From Rhizobium sp. R635 (lineage in GTDB: Bacteria; Pseudomonadota; Alphaproteobacteria; Rhizobiales; Rhizobiaceae): a stretch of DNA of 35,670 nucleotides. How positions within the stretch are numbered: the first letter of the stretch is position 1; each line of letters starts with the position of its first letter. The notes beneath the pieces are model-generated. The model worked only from the letters and a program-made list of their open reading frames with translations, was not told the DNA's origin and made no database searches. Shown here in pieces: positions 6,199-14,155 of this stretch. Location: assembly GCF_002211285.1 (NCBI RefSeq), contig NZ_LOKX01000025.1:1-35670 (forward strand). Direction: 5' to 3'. Position numbers and translations under genes: made by a program.

Positions 6199-8085
6199 TC
6201 AATCCATTGCGTGGATATCTCTGTTCTTCGTTTCCGGCAGGAAGATCAGGCCGATCACCAGCGTGATCGCTGCAAAGACGATCGGATACCAGAGACCGTA
6301 ATAGATATCGCCCGCGGCGGCGCTCATTGCGAAGGCCGTTGCCGGCAGCAGGCCGCCGAACCAGCCGTTGCCGATGTGATAGGGCAGCGACATGCCGGTA
6401 TAGCGGATGCGGGTCGGGAAGAGCTCGACCAGAAGGGCGGCGATCGGACCGTAGACCATCGTCACATAGAGGACGAGGACGAACAGGATGGCGATCGTGC
6501 CGACCCAGTTGACGCGGGCGGGATCGGCGACCATGGCGAAGCTGCCGCCATTGGCGATGTTGTAGACAGCCATGTCGGTGACGCCATTGGCCTCATCCGC
6601 CGTCAGCAGTTTGCCTTCGACCAGCTTGGCGGCCGGCACGGTTTCCTTCTCGCCGGCACGCACGGATTCGGCATTGAGCGCCAGTTCCGGATTGGCGGCG
6701 ATGAAGGCATCGAGCTTGGAATCCGGCACCTTGGCGGCGCCGCGCTTCAGCGGATAGCCGGCATCATGGAGAGCGATGTTGACGCCCTTTTCGAAGGCGG
6801 CGGTCATGCCCTTCGCCTTGTCGCCGGCGGCAACGGCGTCGAAGCTCGCAATCGTCTCATTGCCGACCTTCACCGTTGCCGGCTGTCCGGCCAGACCGGG
6901 CACGACATCGTAAGGCACCGAGTTCTTCGTCAGGAACGCCGTCGCCACGTCGCAGGAGCTGGTGAACTTGGACGTGCCCGTCGGGTTGAACTGGAATTTG
7001 CAATCCGAGGGATCGGCCGTAACCGTCGCGCGGATCGAGGCCTGTGCTTCGGCAAGCGCCGGGTTTGCCGTCCAGGTCATCGCCTTGAACAGCGGATTAT
7101 AGGTCACCGCCGCGATGAGAAGACCCGCCATGATGATCGGCTTGCGGCCGATCTTGTCGGAAAGACCACCGAAGATGACGAAGAACGGCGTGCCGAGGAA
7201 GAGTGCGATGGCGACCATCACATTGGCCGAGAAAAGATCGACCTTCAGCACGTTCTGCAGGAAGAACAGCGCATAGAACTGACCGCCGTACCAGACGACT
7301 GCCTGGCCCATGGTGGCGCCGAGAAGCGCGATGAGCGCGATCTTGGCGTTCTTCCATTGCCCGAAAGCTTCGGTCAGCGGCGCCTTGGAGCCCTTGCCTT
7401 CAGCCTTCATGCGCTGGAACGCAGGCGATTCGTTCATCTTCAGGCGAATCCAGACGGAAATTCCGAGCAGGACGACCGAGACCAGGAACGGAATACGCCA
7501 GCCCCAGGCGGCGAATTGAACCGGACCCATCAGCGACTGCACCAGGATGATGACGATCAGCGACAGGAACAGGCCGAGCGTCGCCGTCGTCTGGATCCAG
7601 GAGGTGAAATAGCCGCGGCGCCCGTTCGGCGCATGTTCGGCGACATAGGTTGCCGCACCGCCATATTCACCGCCGAGCGCAAGGCCCTGGAGCAGGCGAA
7701 GACCGATCAGGACGATCGGTGCCGCGATGCCGATGGTGGCCGCCCCCGGCAGGATACCGACGAGGAAGGTCGAGAAACCCATGATCAGGATCGTGATCAG
7801 GAAGGTGTATTTGCGGCCGACGAGATCGCCGAGACGGCCGAACACCAAGGCGCCGAAGGGACGCACCAGGAAGCCGGCGGCGAAGGCGAGCAGCGTGAAG
7901 ATGTTGCGCGTTGCCTCAGGATATTGGGTGAAGTAGGTCGCACCGATATAGGTGGCGAGCGAACCGTAAAGATAGAAATCGTACCATTCGAAAACGGTGC
8001 CGAGCGAAGAAGCGAAGATGACCTTCTTCTCCTCGCCCGTCATCGGACCGGCCTTCGCGCCGTCCATGCTTGCGACATTTGCCAT
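6199..8085 (-). CDS. MFS transporter, metabolite:H+ symporter family
   Basis: A 628-residue major facilitator of the MHS (ShiA/KgtP/ProP-like) branch. Evidence is VFEWYDFYLYG at residues 31-41, the loop 2-3 motif GRLGDLVGRKY (83-93), LLQGLALGGEYGGAATYVAE (131-150), and GGLSDKIGRKP (306-316). Twelve spans are predicted. Most MHS proteins are 420-450 residues; the excess is a polar insert of about 185 residues (338-524) between spans 9 and 10, facing the periplasm, with two cysteines (362, 378). The substrate is likely an organic acid; the promoter motif shared with the acs region hints at acetate or a related monocarboxylate (inference). GGAGG seven bases before the ATG at 8085 fixes the start. 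Confidence 0.88.
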   Translation of the reverse strand: MANVASMDGAKAGPMTGEEKKVIFASSLGTVFEWYDFYLYGSLATYIGATYFTQYPEATRNIFTLLAFAAGFLVRPFGALVFGRLGDLVGRKYTFLITILIMGFSTFLVGILPGAATIGIAAPIVLIGLRLLQGLALGGEYGGAATYVAEHAPNGRRGYFTSWIQTTATLGLFLSLIVIILVQSLMGPVQFAAWGWRIPFLVSVVLLGISVWIRLKMNESPAFQRMKAEGKGSKAPLTEAFGQWKNAKIALIALLGATMGQAVVWYGGQFYALFFLQNVLKVDLFSANVMVAIALFLGTPFFVIFGGLSDKIGRKPIIMAGLLIAAVTYNPLFKAMTWTANPALAEAQASIRATVTADPSDCKFQFNPTGTSKFTSSCDVATAFLTKNSVPYDVVPGLAGQPATVKVGNETIASFDAVAAGDKAKGMTAAFEKGVNIALHDAGYPLKRGAAKVPDSKLDAFIAANPELALNAESVRAGEKETVPAAKLVEGKLLTADEANGVTDMAVYNIANGGSFAMVADPARVNWVGTIAILFVLVLYVTMVYGPIAALLVELFPTRIRYTGMSLPYHIGNGWFGGLLPATAFAMSAAAGDIYYGLWYPIVFAAITLVIGLIFLPETKNRDIHAMD

Positions 8086-8213
8086 TGTCTGTCCTCCACA
8101 GAATGATGAGCAACGCGCGCGACCTACTCTCCTCAAAGCAAATCCCCGGCCGCGACACGCCTGACGGGAGTGTGCCAGAAAACATGGCCCGCAAAGAGAG
8201 AGGCTTTGGGATT

Positions 8214-8229
8214 ATGACTTTAGTCTAAT
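8214..8229 (-). promoter_or_regulatory. Candidate operator upstream of MHS transporter
   Basis: On the minus strand this reads ATTAGACTAAAGTCAT, containing the inverted repeat GACT-AA-AGTC. It ends 128 bases upstream of the transporter ATG. A 14/16 match (ATTAGACAAAGGTCAT) occurs at 34675-34690 between acs and trcR. A shared transcription factor is inferred; which one is not known from the sequence. Confidence 0.45.
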
Positions 8230-8267
8230 GACGATTCGCTTGGTTATCCAAGGCATAGCTCCCGCGG

Positions 8268-9536
8268 CTACGCTCTCAGCGCCTGGGCCGGCGATTGCCG
8301 ATAGGCCAGCACGGCCGGCAGCGCGGCGAGAATCGCGGCAAAGCCAAGCAGCACCCCTGCAAGCCCGAGATCTTCACGAGCAAAGCCGACAGGCATGGCG
8401 ATGCCGCTCGTCTGCGAGAACAGGCCCGACAAGGTCAGCGCTGCGGAAAACCCGATTGCGAATCCGACCCCGACGCCGACCACCACCAGCAGGAAGAATT
8501 CCAGCCAGACGATACCGAAGATCGCCCCGCGCGGGGCACCGAAGGCCCTCAGCGCCCCGATCTGGCGGCGGCGCTGGCCGATATGAATGACCGTGACCAG
8601 GACAAGCGAGGCCGCGACGAGAGCCTGCGAGCCGGAAGCGACCGCAACGAGGATCTGCTTGGCGTCGCCGAGCGTGGCGTAGAGATTGGTCAGCACCTCG
8701 CCGGGAAAGACGGCGACGGTATTGCCGCTGCGATAGTCCTGCCTCAGCTTATAGGCGTCGGCGATCGTCTTCGGCTTGACCAGGATGGCCGGAAGGCCGG
8801 GCGCATCCGCGCTCCAAACCTCGTTGAGCGCGGCATCGGGGTCGATTTCGCCGTGATGCTCATGCGCATCGTGATCGGCGCCCGCCGGCTCATGATCGTG
8901 CCCGGCCTCCTCGGCGCCTTCCGCATGCTCCTCTCCCAGGCCATGGATATGCCAGACGGCCTGAATCGGAACGAGGATGGCCCGGTCCCAGGCGGTGCCC
9001 GTCGGCCGCAGACGGCCCGCGACATGATAGACGAGTTCGGTATGGGTCTCGCCACCTTCTTCCGCCGAACCATGCATCGGCTTGATCTCGCCGCCGAGCG
9101 AAAGCTTCACGGCAGAGCCGATCACCGCCTCTCCCTCGCGCGCGAAAACCTTGCCCTCGGCCAAGCCGCCGGAAAGCTTGTCGGCCAGCACCACCGTCGT
9201 ACCGATGATCGGATAGCCGGAGAAGGAATCGCCGAAGCCGATCGGAGCGGCCCAATCGACGCGTGGATCGGCGGCAAGCCTGGCCAGAACCTCGCCCGGC
9301 ATCAGCGGCAAAGGCGACGGCTGCAGGAACACGGAGGACAGCACGAGCTGCGTTTCGCTGCCGCCGGCGCCGATGACGAGATCGAACTTGTCGGCGGCAC
9401 GCGCACTGCCGAGACGAAGCGCCCGCTCCTGCAGCACGACGGAAACGCCGAGCGCGGTCGCAAGCGCCACCAGCAGCACGACAACGAGCGACCCCGCCCA
9501 GAGGCGGCGAAGATCGGTGAGGATGAAGCGGATCAT
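8268..9536 (-). CDS. ABC transporter permease, FtsX/MacB-like, His-rich loop
   Basis: A 422-residue FtsX-type permease. It has an N-terminal membrane span (about 13-36), a periplasmic region of about 230 residues, and three C-terminal spans with RRRQIGALRAFGAPRGAIFGIVWLEFFLL. The periplasmic region contains nine histidines between residues 196 and 228, in HIHGLGEEH, GHDHE and DHDAHEHHGE, typical of metal-binding loops in zinc-linked proteins. It overlaps the ATPase gene by four bases and is the last gene of the DUF3299-ATPase-permease unit. FtsX/MacB permeases do not move substrate through a channel like importers but transmit force to the periplasm. A link to zinc or another divalent metal is inference from the loop and gene set. 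Confidence 0.85.
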   Translation of the reverse strand: MIRFILTDLRRLWAGSLVVVLLVALATALGVSVVLQERALRLGSARAADKFDLVIGAGGSETQLVLSSVFLQPSPLPLMPGEVLARLAADPRVDWAAPIGFGDSFSGYPIIGTTVVLADKLSGGLAEGKVFAREGEAVIGSAVKLSLGGEIKPMHGSAEEGGETHTELVYHVAGRLRPTGTAWDRAILVPIQAVWHIHGLGEEHAEGAEEAGHDHEPAGADHDAHEHHGEIDPDAALNEVWSADAPGLPAILVKPKTIADAYKLRQDYRSGNTVAVFPGEVLTNLYATLGDAKQILVAVASGSQALVAASLVLVTVIHIGQRRRQIGALRAFGAPRGAIFGIVWLEFFLLVVVGVGVGFAIGFSAALTLSGLFSQTSGIAMPVGFAREDLGLAGVLLGFAAILAALPAVLAYRQSPAQALRA

Positions 9537-10225
9537 GCAGCCTCCCCTGCCGCTACAGCGGAATCTCCGCTGATCCGGCCGGAGCCGAAGGTGATGCGCC
9601 GGTCGAGGCGGCTAGTCAGGCGCTGGTCGTGCGACACCACGATCAGCGTGCTGCCTTCGGCAATGGCGAGATCGAGGATGAGATCTCCGACGGCTTCGCC
9701 GCTTTCGGCATCGAGGCTCGCGGTCGGCTCGTCGGCAATGATGACGCCGGGCTTGCGCAGCAGTGCGCGGGCGATCGCCACGCGCTGCATCTCGCCGCGC
9801 GACATGGTCTCGATCTTCTGGCCGGAGCGGGAAAGGCCGACCGTGCTCAAGAGCGCATGCGCCCGCTCAACGATATCGGCCGTGGCAGCGCCGGCAAGAC
9901 GCGCGGGCAGAAGGACGTTTTCCACCGCCGACAGGCCGGGGAAGAGATGGAACTCCTGCATGACCAGGCCGATATTGGCAGCGCGGAACCGATCGCGCCG
10001 GCTTTCGGAAAAACCGGCAATATCCTCGCCATTCCAGCGGATGCGGCCCTGCCGTGTCCGCTCCAGCCCGGTGACGATATTGACGAAGGTGCTCTTGCCG
10101 GAGCCGGACGCACCTGTGATGGCAACCCTGCTGCCGGCCTCGATCGACAGGCGGCCGATCGCCAGCGCCGGTGAAGACAGGCCTGGAAAGGTGACGGTCA
10201 GATTTTCGATATCGAGAGCCAGCAT
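9533..10225 (-). CDS. ABC transporter ATPase, LolD/MacB-like
   Basis: A 230-residue ATP-binding subunit. Walker A is GASGSGKST (38-46), the Q-loop glutamine is at 90 (VMQEFHLFPGLS), the signature is MSRGE (141-145, a variant of LSGGQ), Walker B is VIIADEP (161-167), and the switch histidine is in VVSHDQRL. It groups with LolD/MacB/FtsE-type ATPases that partner FtsX-like permeases. Its stop overlaps the permease start, and it begins six bases after the DUF3299-like gene, so the three are one operon. Confidence 0.9.
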   Translation of the reverse strand: MLALDIENLTVTFPGLSSPALAIGRLSIEAGSRVAITGASGSGKSTFVNIVTGLERTRQGRIRWNGEDIAGFSESRRDRFRAANIGLVMQEFHLFPGLSAVENVLLPARLAGAATADIVERAHALLSTVGLSRSGQKIETMSRGEMQRVAIARALLRKPGVIIADEPTASLDAESGEAVGDLILDLAIAEGSTLIVVSHDQRLTSRLDRRITFGSGRISGDSAVAAGEAA

Positions 10226-10231
10226 ATCGGT

Positions 10232-10693
10232 TCAGGCCGCGAAATATTCGGCCTGGCGGATGCGCAGCAGGCTGACGAAGCCGGTTTCCGGATCGGTCCA
10301 AGAACCATATTCGAGCGTGCCGCGCACTTCGATCGTCTGGCGCGGCTGCACGAACGTCTGCTTTTCCGATAGGTAAACGACAACGATATTGTCAGGCCAG
10401 TCAGCATCCGAAGAACAGAAGGGGCAGAGCGACATCGGCACTTCGGTCAGCACGAAAAATTGGGCCTCGGCCTTCAGCGGCGGCGCCATGAAGCCCTTCA
10501 TGCTGATGTCCTGGCCGGCAAGACGCTTCACCTTGTCGGAAAATTCGAGGCCGAGCACGCCGAACTTGCCGTAGAGCTCGTTGAAAGAAAGCGATGGGTC
10601 GGCGGCGCGAACAGCAGACACCGTAAAGGGGAGCGCAATGGCGGCGCCAATCAACCGGCGGCGGCTGAGATGCAGCGAAGAGAATATATCCAT
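10232..10693 (-). CDS. Tat-exported DUF3299-like periplasmic protein
   Basis: A 153-residue secreted protein. SRRRLIGAAIALPF at 10-23 with an AVRA cleavage site near 30 is a twin-arginine signal. The mature part resembles the DUF3299 family: GFMAPP (68-72), then MSLCPFCSSDADWP with a CxxC pair (C90, C93), then a strand-rich end with IEVRGTLEYG. Proteins of this family accompany FtsX/LolD-type ABC genes; from memory, one such set is the zinc-responsive PA4063-PA4066 cluster of Pseudomonas aeruginosa. A metal or redox role is therefore plausible but unproved. TGGAGA before the ATG fixes the start. Confidence 0.75.
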   Translation of the reverse strand: MDIFSSLHLSRRRLIGAAIALPFTVSAVRAADPSLSFNELYGKFGVLGLEFSDKVKRLAGQDISMKGFMAPPLKAEAQFFVLTEVPMSLCPFCSSDADWPDNIVVVYLSEKQTFVQPRQTIEVRGTLEYGSWTDPETGFVSLLRIRQAEYFAA

Positions 10694-10705
10694 GGCGATC
10701 TCCAG

Positions 10706-10737
10706 GAAACAAATCCCGGCCGTTGAACGGCCGGGAT
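10706..10737 (-). terminator. Terminator between phoA and DUF3299 gene
   Basis: ATCCCGGCCGTT (10713-10724) pairs with AACGGCCGGGAT (10726-10737). On the minus strand the stem is followed by TTTGTTT. A second hairpin closer to phoA (10756-10776, CAAGGCCG/CGGCCTTG) lacks a T run. Together they should end or attenuate phoA transcripts before the ABC operon. Confidence 0.65.
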
Positions 10738-10788
10738 CATGATCGATGAAAGAGACAAGGCCGGCAAGCGGCCTTGCGGGATCTTCAA

Positions 10789-12543
10789 TCAGTTCGTCTG
10801 CTTGGCGCCGAGGGCGAAAGTGTCGGCGAGGACGTGGTAGACGTCGCTCTGTTCCATGTAGCCGTGGAAGCCTTCGGCACCGGGACCGGCCGACTGCAGG
10901 ACGACGTCGTCGACGGCGTGAACGCCGCTTTCGCTGCTCTTCGGAAGATTGCCCTGGACGAAGACGGCGCCTGGAACATCCTTATACTGCTCGTTGGCGA
11001 CATATTCCTTCTTCTCGTTCTGGACGGCCGGAACGAACGGGCCGTCGAGCTTCGGACGGAAGGTCTCGTAGTGATCGGGGCCGTTATTGGCGCTCAGGAA
11101 CAGGCGGCGGCTGACGTCGATTTTGTCCGGATAGCCGTCGCCGTTTTCGTCCTTGTAGTTCGGGAAGCCGGCCTCGGCATAGGTCCCGACCTTTTCGCGC
11201 ATTTCCGTGCCGGGCTTCTCGTCATCGACCGTGCCGATGATGGAAACGCCGTGCGTATGGTCGCCGGTGACGACGATCAGCGTATCGGGATGAGCCTTCT
11301 GGAATTCGCGGGCGACGCCGATAGCCTTGTCGAATTCGATGGTATCGACGACGGCGCGATCCCAGTCCAGCGGATGGGACATCTTGTCGATCGAGGAACC
11401 TTCGACCATCAGGAAGAAACCTTCCGGATTCTTGGAAAGGCGATCGAGCGCGACCTTGGTCATCTCGACGAGACCCGGCTGGTTCGGGAACTTGTCGACC
11501 GTGCCCTTCTTCAGGAATTCCCGGTCGAGCGTCACGTCCATGTTGCCGGTGTGGAAGAGGCCGAGGAGATTGCCTTCAGCCGATGCATTGGCTGCAAGCT
11601 CGTTCTTGTCGGTCGCAAGCTTGTAGCCGGCGTCCTGGAACAGCTTAATGTAATCCTGGTTGTCCTTGCGCTTGGAACCGGCGACCTCCTTGCCCAGGAA
11701 ATAGGCCGAACCGCCGCCGAGGAGGACTTCCGGCTTGACGTCGAGCAGCATGCCGACGACATCGGCCTTGTCGTTGCGGTTGCGGGTATGGGAAACGACG
11801 GCAGCCGGCGTAGCATCCTCGACTTCAGCCGTCGCAACGATGCCGATCGACTTCTTGGTCATGCGGCGAACGGCTTCCGCGATGGTTTCGACTCGCGGGT
11901 CATCGAGCGAGGACGGCGTGCGGTCGGCATAAACGCCGAGCGCGTTGACGGCCGTCTTGTGGCCCGTCATGTAGGCCGACATGGTGTTGGCCGAATCCGT
12001 GGCGACGGCATTCGTCGAAGACGTGCCGATGAAGGCCATATGGTCGAGATCGTCCATATTAAGGCGGCCATTCGCCTTGCCCTCGGTCATGCCCTTGGAC
12101 ATGATGCGGGCGGCGGTGCGATGCGCGACGGAAAGGCCGTCGCCGAGCAGAAAGATGATGTTCTTGGCCTTCGGCTGGGCCGCGGTTTCGTAAACGTTCC
12201 AGGTGACGGACTTGGTTTCGTCGCCGGCGGCGACCTCGACCTTGTAGGCGCCGGGAGCGGAAATCTTCAGGCCGCGCAGCAGGAGAGCGGAGCCGAGAGC
12301 CTTGTCTTCCTTGCCCTTTTCCAGCTCGACGAACTGCGCCTCGCTTCCGAGAACGGTCTTGTAATCCTGGCCGTTGACGGTGATCTTCACGTCCTCAGGC
12401 TTGACCTGCTTGTTGAGCTCGACCTTGAAATCGAACGGCGAACCGACGAGAATCGTCGCGCGGTCAAGCGGATAGACCGTCGTCGCCTGAGCGGCGCCTG
12501 CGAGGATGGTGGTGGCCGCAAAGGCGGCGAGAAGCGTACGCAT
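10789..12543 (-). CDS. phoA: Alkaline phosphatase
   Basis: A 584-residue periplasmic alkaline phosphatase that releases phosphate from organic monoesters using zinc and magnesium. Signal peptide 1-20 ends in AAQA. Residues about 21-118 form a beta-rich N-terminal domain not found in the E. coli enzyme. The catalytic domain begins with IIFLLGDGLS (D135 is a metal ligand) and carries the nucleophile S184 in TDSANTMSAYMTG. GDHTHG and VHAVDD supply further ligands. An EF-hand-like loop DENGDGYPDKID (about residues 440-455) may bind calcium. The ATG at 12543 is preceded by a GGGGG stretch, and an upstream extension of the frame lacks support. A PHO box upstream marks it as phosphate-starvation induced. 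Confidence 0.92.
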   Translation of the reverse strand: MRTLLAAFAATTILAGAAQATTVYPLDRATILVGSPFDFKVELNKQVKPEDVKITVNGQDYKTVLGSEAQFVELEKGKEDKALGSALLLRGLKISAPGAYKVEVAAGDETKSVTWNVYETAAQPKAKNIIFLLGDGLSVAHRTAARIMSKGMTEGKANGRLNMDDLDHMAFIGTSSTNAVATDSANTMSAYMTGHKTAVNALGVYADRTPSSLDDPRVETIAEAVRRMTKKSIGIVATAEVEDATPAAVVSHTRNRNDKADVVGMLLDVKPEVLLGGGSAYFLGKEVAGSKRKDNQDYIKLFQDAGYKLATDKNELAANASAEGNLLGLFHTGNMDVTLDREFLKKGTVDKFPNQPGLVEMTKVALDRLSKNPEGFFLMVEGSSIDKMSHPLDWDRAVVDTIEFDKAIGVAREFQKAHPDTLIVVTGDHTHGVSIIGTVDDEKPGTEMREKVGTYAEAGFPNYKDENGDGYPDKIDVSRRLFLSANNGPDHYETFRPKLDGPFVPAVQNEKKEYVANEQYKDVPGAVFVQGNLPKSSESGVHAVDDVVLQSAGPGAEGFHGYMEQSDVYHVLADTFALGAKQTN

Positions 12544-12601
12544 GGAAAACCCCCGTTTTCGGTGCAGAGAATTGACAACCTGGCCGGGATACCCGCCGGG
12601 G

Positions 12602-12619
12602 ATGACAATGGCATGACAA
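12602..12619 (-). promoter_or_regulatory. PHO box upstream of phoA
   Basis: On the minus strand, TTGTCATGCCATTGTCAT is two TTGTCAT repeats 11 bases apart, matching the PhoB-binding consensus CTGTCAT-N4-CTGTCAT closely. It lies 58 bases upstream of the phoA ATG, a normal PhoB activation distance. Confidence 0.8.
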
Positions 12620-12725
12620 AAGGTCGCAGGATCGGCACCGCCCCTCCTGGCCGCAGGCGCCCTCAGCAAAAACCTTGACTCCTGTGGAAAACCTTCTAAG
12701 AGCAACAGCGGAAAAGGAAATCTCC

Positions 12726-12845
12726 ATGGTTCGCGACGAACACGCCATTGCTGAATGCAATGACCGGGCACGGGTTGCCGGGGTGGATATTGCCGTTCCG
12801 GTTTCTGCCAAAACCAAGGCCAAAACGACGACGAAAACCGTCTGA
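12726..12845 (+). CDS. Possible small ORF, 39 residues
   Basis: ATG at 12726 is preceded by AAGGAAA at a fair distance and opens a 39-codon frame, MVRDEHAIAECNDRARVAGV and onward, ending in a Lys/Thr-rich tail (AKTKAKTTTKTV). It lies alone in the 412-base gap between divergent phoA and asd. No family recognised and no membrane segment. It could be a real short protein or chance; the rest of this gap shows only the PHO box and the asd leader. Confidence 0.3.
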   Translation: MVRDEHAIAECNDRARVAGVDIAVPVSAKTKAKTTTKTV

Positions 12846-12955
12846 CGTCTCTGGCCTGCCGCTCTCTCCCCGGCTCGGCTGGGGACAGGAAGACGCGATT
12901 ATTCGCGCCTTTCCCCTCACCGGACAGAGGAGAGAAGAGAAAGAGAGCTTGAGAA

Positions 12956-13990
12956 ATGGGTTTCAAAGTAGCAGTTGCGGGAGCGACCGGAAATGTCGGC
13001 CGGGAGATGCTCAACATCCTCTCCGAACGAGGCTTCCCCGCCGATGAGGTCGTGGCGCTCGCCTCCGCCCGTTCGCAGGGCACCGAAGTTTCCTACGGGG
13101 ACCGGACGCTGAAGGTTTCCAACCTGGAGAATTACGATTTCTCCGATACCGACATCTGCCTGATGTCGGCCGGCGGCGAGGTCTCCAAGAAGTTTTCGCC
13201 GAAGATCGGCCAGCAGGGCTGCGTCGTCATCGACAATTCCTCGGCCTGGCGTTACGACGCCGACGTGCCGCTGATCGTGCCGGAAGTAAACCCCGACGCG
13301 ATCACGCAGTTCACCAAGCGCAACATCATCGCCAATCCGAATTGCTCGACCGCCCAGTTGGTGGTGGCACTGAAGCCGCTGCACGACTTCGCCAAGATCA
13401 AGCGCGTCGTCGTCTCGACCTACCAGTCGGTCTCCGGCGCCGGCAAGGACGGCATGGACGAGCTCTTCAACCAGACGCGCGCCGTCTTCGTTGCCGATCC
13501 GATCGAGAACAAGAAGTTCACCAAGCGCATCGCCTTCAACGTCATTCCGCACATCGATAGCTTCATGGAAGACGGCTACACCAAGGAAGAGTGGAAGGTG
13601 CTGGCCGAAACGAAGAAGATGCTCGACCCGAAGATCAAGGTGACCTGCACGGCCGTGCGCGTCCCCGTCTTCATCGGCCATTCGGAATCGGTCAACATCG
13701 AGTTCGAAAACGAGATCACCGCTGACCAGGCCCGCGACATCCTGCGCGACGCGCCCGGCTGCCTCGTCATCGACAAGCGCGAAAACGGCGGCTACATCAC
13801 GCCGTATGAATCCGCCGGCGAGGACGCGACCTACATCTCGCGTATCCGCGAGGACGCGACTGTTGAAAACGGTCTCAACATGTGGGTGGTCTCAGACAAC
13901 TTGCGCAAGGGCGCGGCGCTGAACGCGATCCAGATCGCCGAACTGCTCGTCAATCGCGGCCTCGTCAAGCCGCGCAAGCAGGCCGCCTGA
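12956..13990 (+). CDS. asd: Aspartate-semialdehyde dehydrogenase
   Basis: Asd, 344 residues. It reduces aspartyl phosphate to aspartate semialdehyde with NADPH, the branch point to lysine/diaminopimelate, threonine and methionine, and so is needed for peptidoglycan. Visible are the Rossmann loop VAGATGNVGREML (7-19), the catalytic cysteine C130 in NPNCSTAQL, the substrate-binding YQSVSGAGKDGM segment, and GHSESVNIEFE with the catalytic histidine downstream. The length is typical of the Gram-negative family. The start is preceded only by a purine-rich GAGAAAGAGAG tract. Confidence 0.97.
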   Translation: MGFKVAVAGATGNVGREMLNILSERGFPADEVVALASARSQGTEVSYGDRTLKVSNLENYDFSDTDICLMSAGGEVSKKFSPKIGQQGCVVIDNSSAWRYDADVPLIVPEVNPDAITQFTKRNIIANPNCSTAQLVVALKPLHDFAKIKRVVVSTYQSVSGAGKDGMDELFNQTRAVFVADPIENKKFTKRIAFNVIPHIDSFMEDGYTKEEWKVLAETKKMLDPKIKVTCTAVRVPVFIGHSESVNIEFENEITADQARDILRDAPGCLVIDKRENGGYITPYESAGEDATYISRIREDATVENGLNMWVVSDNLRKGAALNAIQIAELLVNRGLVKPRKQAA

Positions 13991-14015
13991 TACCATTTGT
14001 AAACCATAACCTGCT

Positions 14016-14043
14016 AAAGCCCTGCTCGATGAGCGGGGCTTTT
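14016..14043 (+). terminator. Rho-independent terminator of asd
   Basis: AAAGCCCTGCTC and GAGCGGGGCTTT form a 12-pair stem (one G-T pair) around GAT, with T's at the 3' edge. Confidence 0.85.
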
Positions 14044-14155
14044 CGGGCAGACACAGCCATGTAAGCGCTCGCTGAAAGGTGATCGTGACAAAATCGCTGG
14101 TGGCTGGCATTCTCTGTCCGGCCAAAAGCTATGCAGATCGAGAGCGGGGTTCTCA

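Noticed and set aside
6211..8106. Long open frame opposite the MHS transporter
   Set aside because: Arg/Asp/Gly-rich composition typical of antisense shadow frames; the transporter on the other strand has clear family motifs.
10694..10788. Zur-binding site in front of the DUF3299-ABC operon
   Set aside because: The gap holds GC-rich hairpins and a short ATCATGAT palindrome but no AT-rich Zur-type box.
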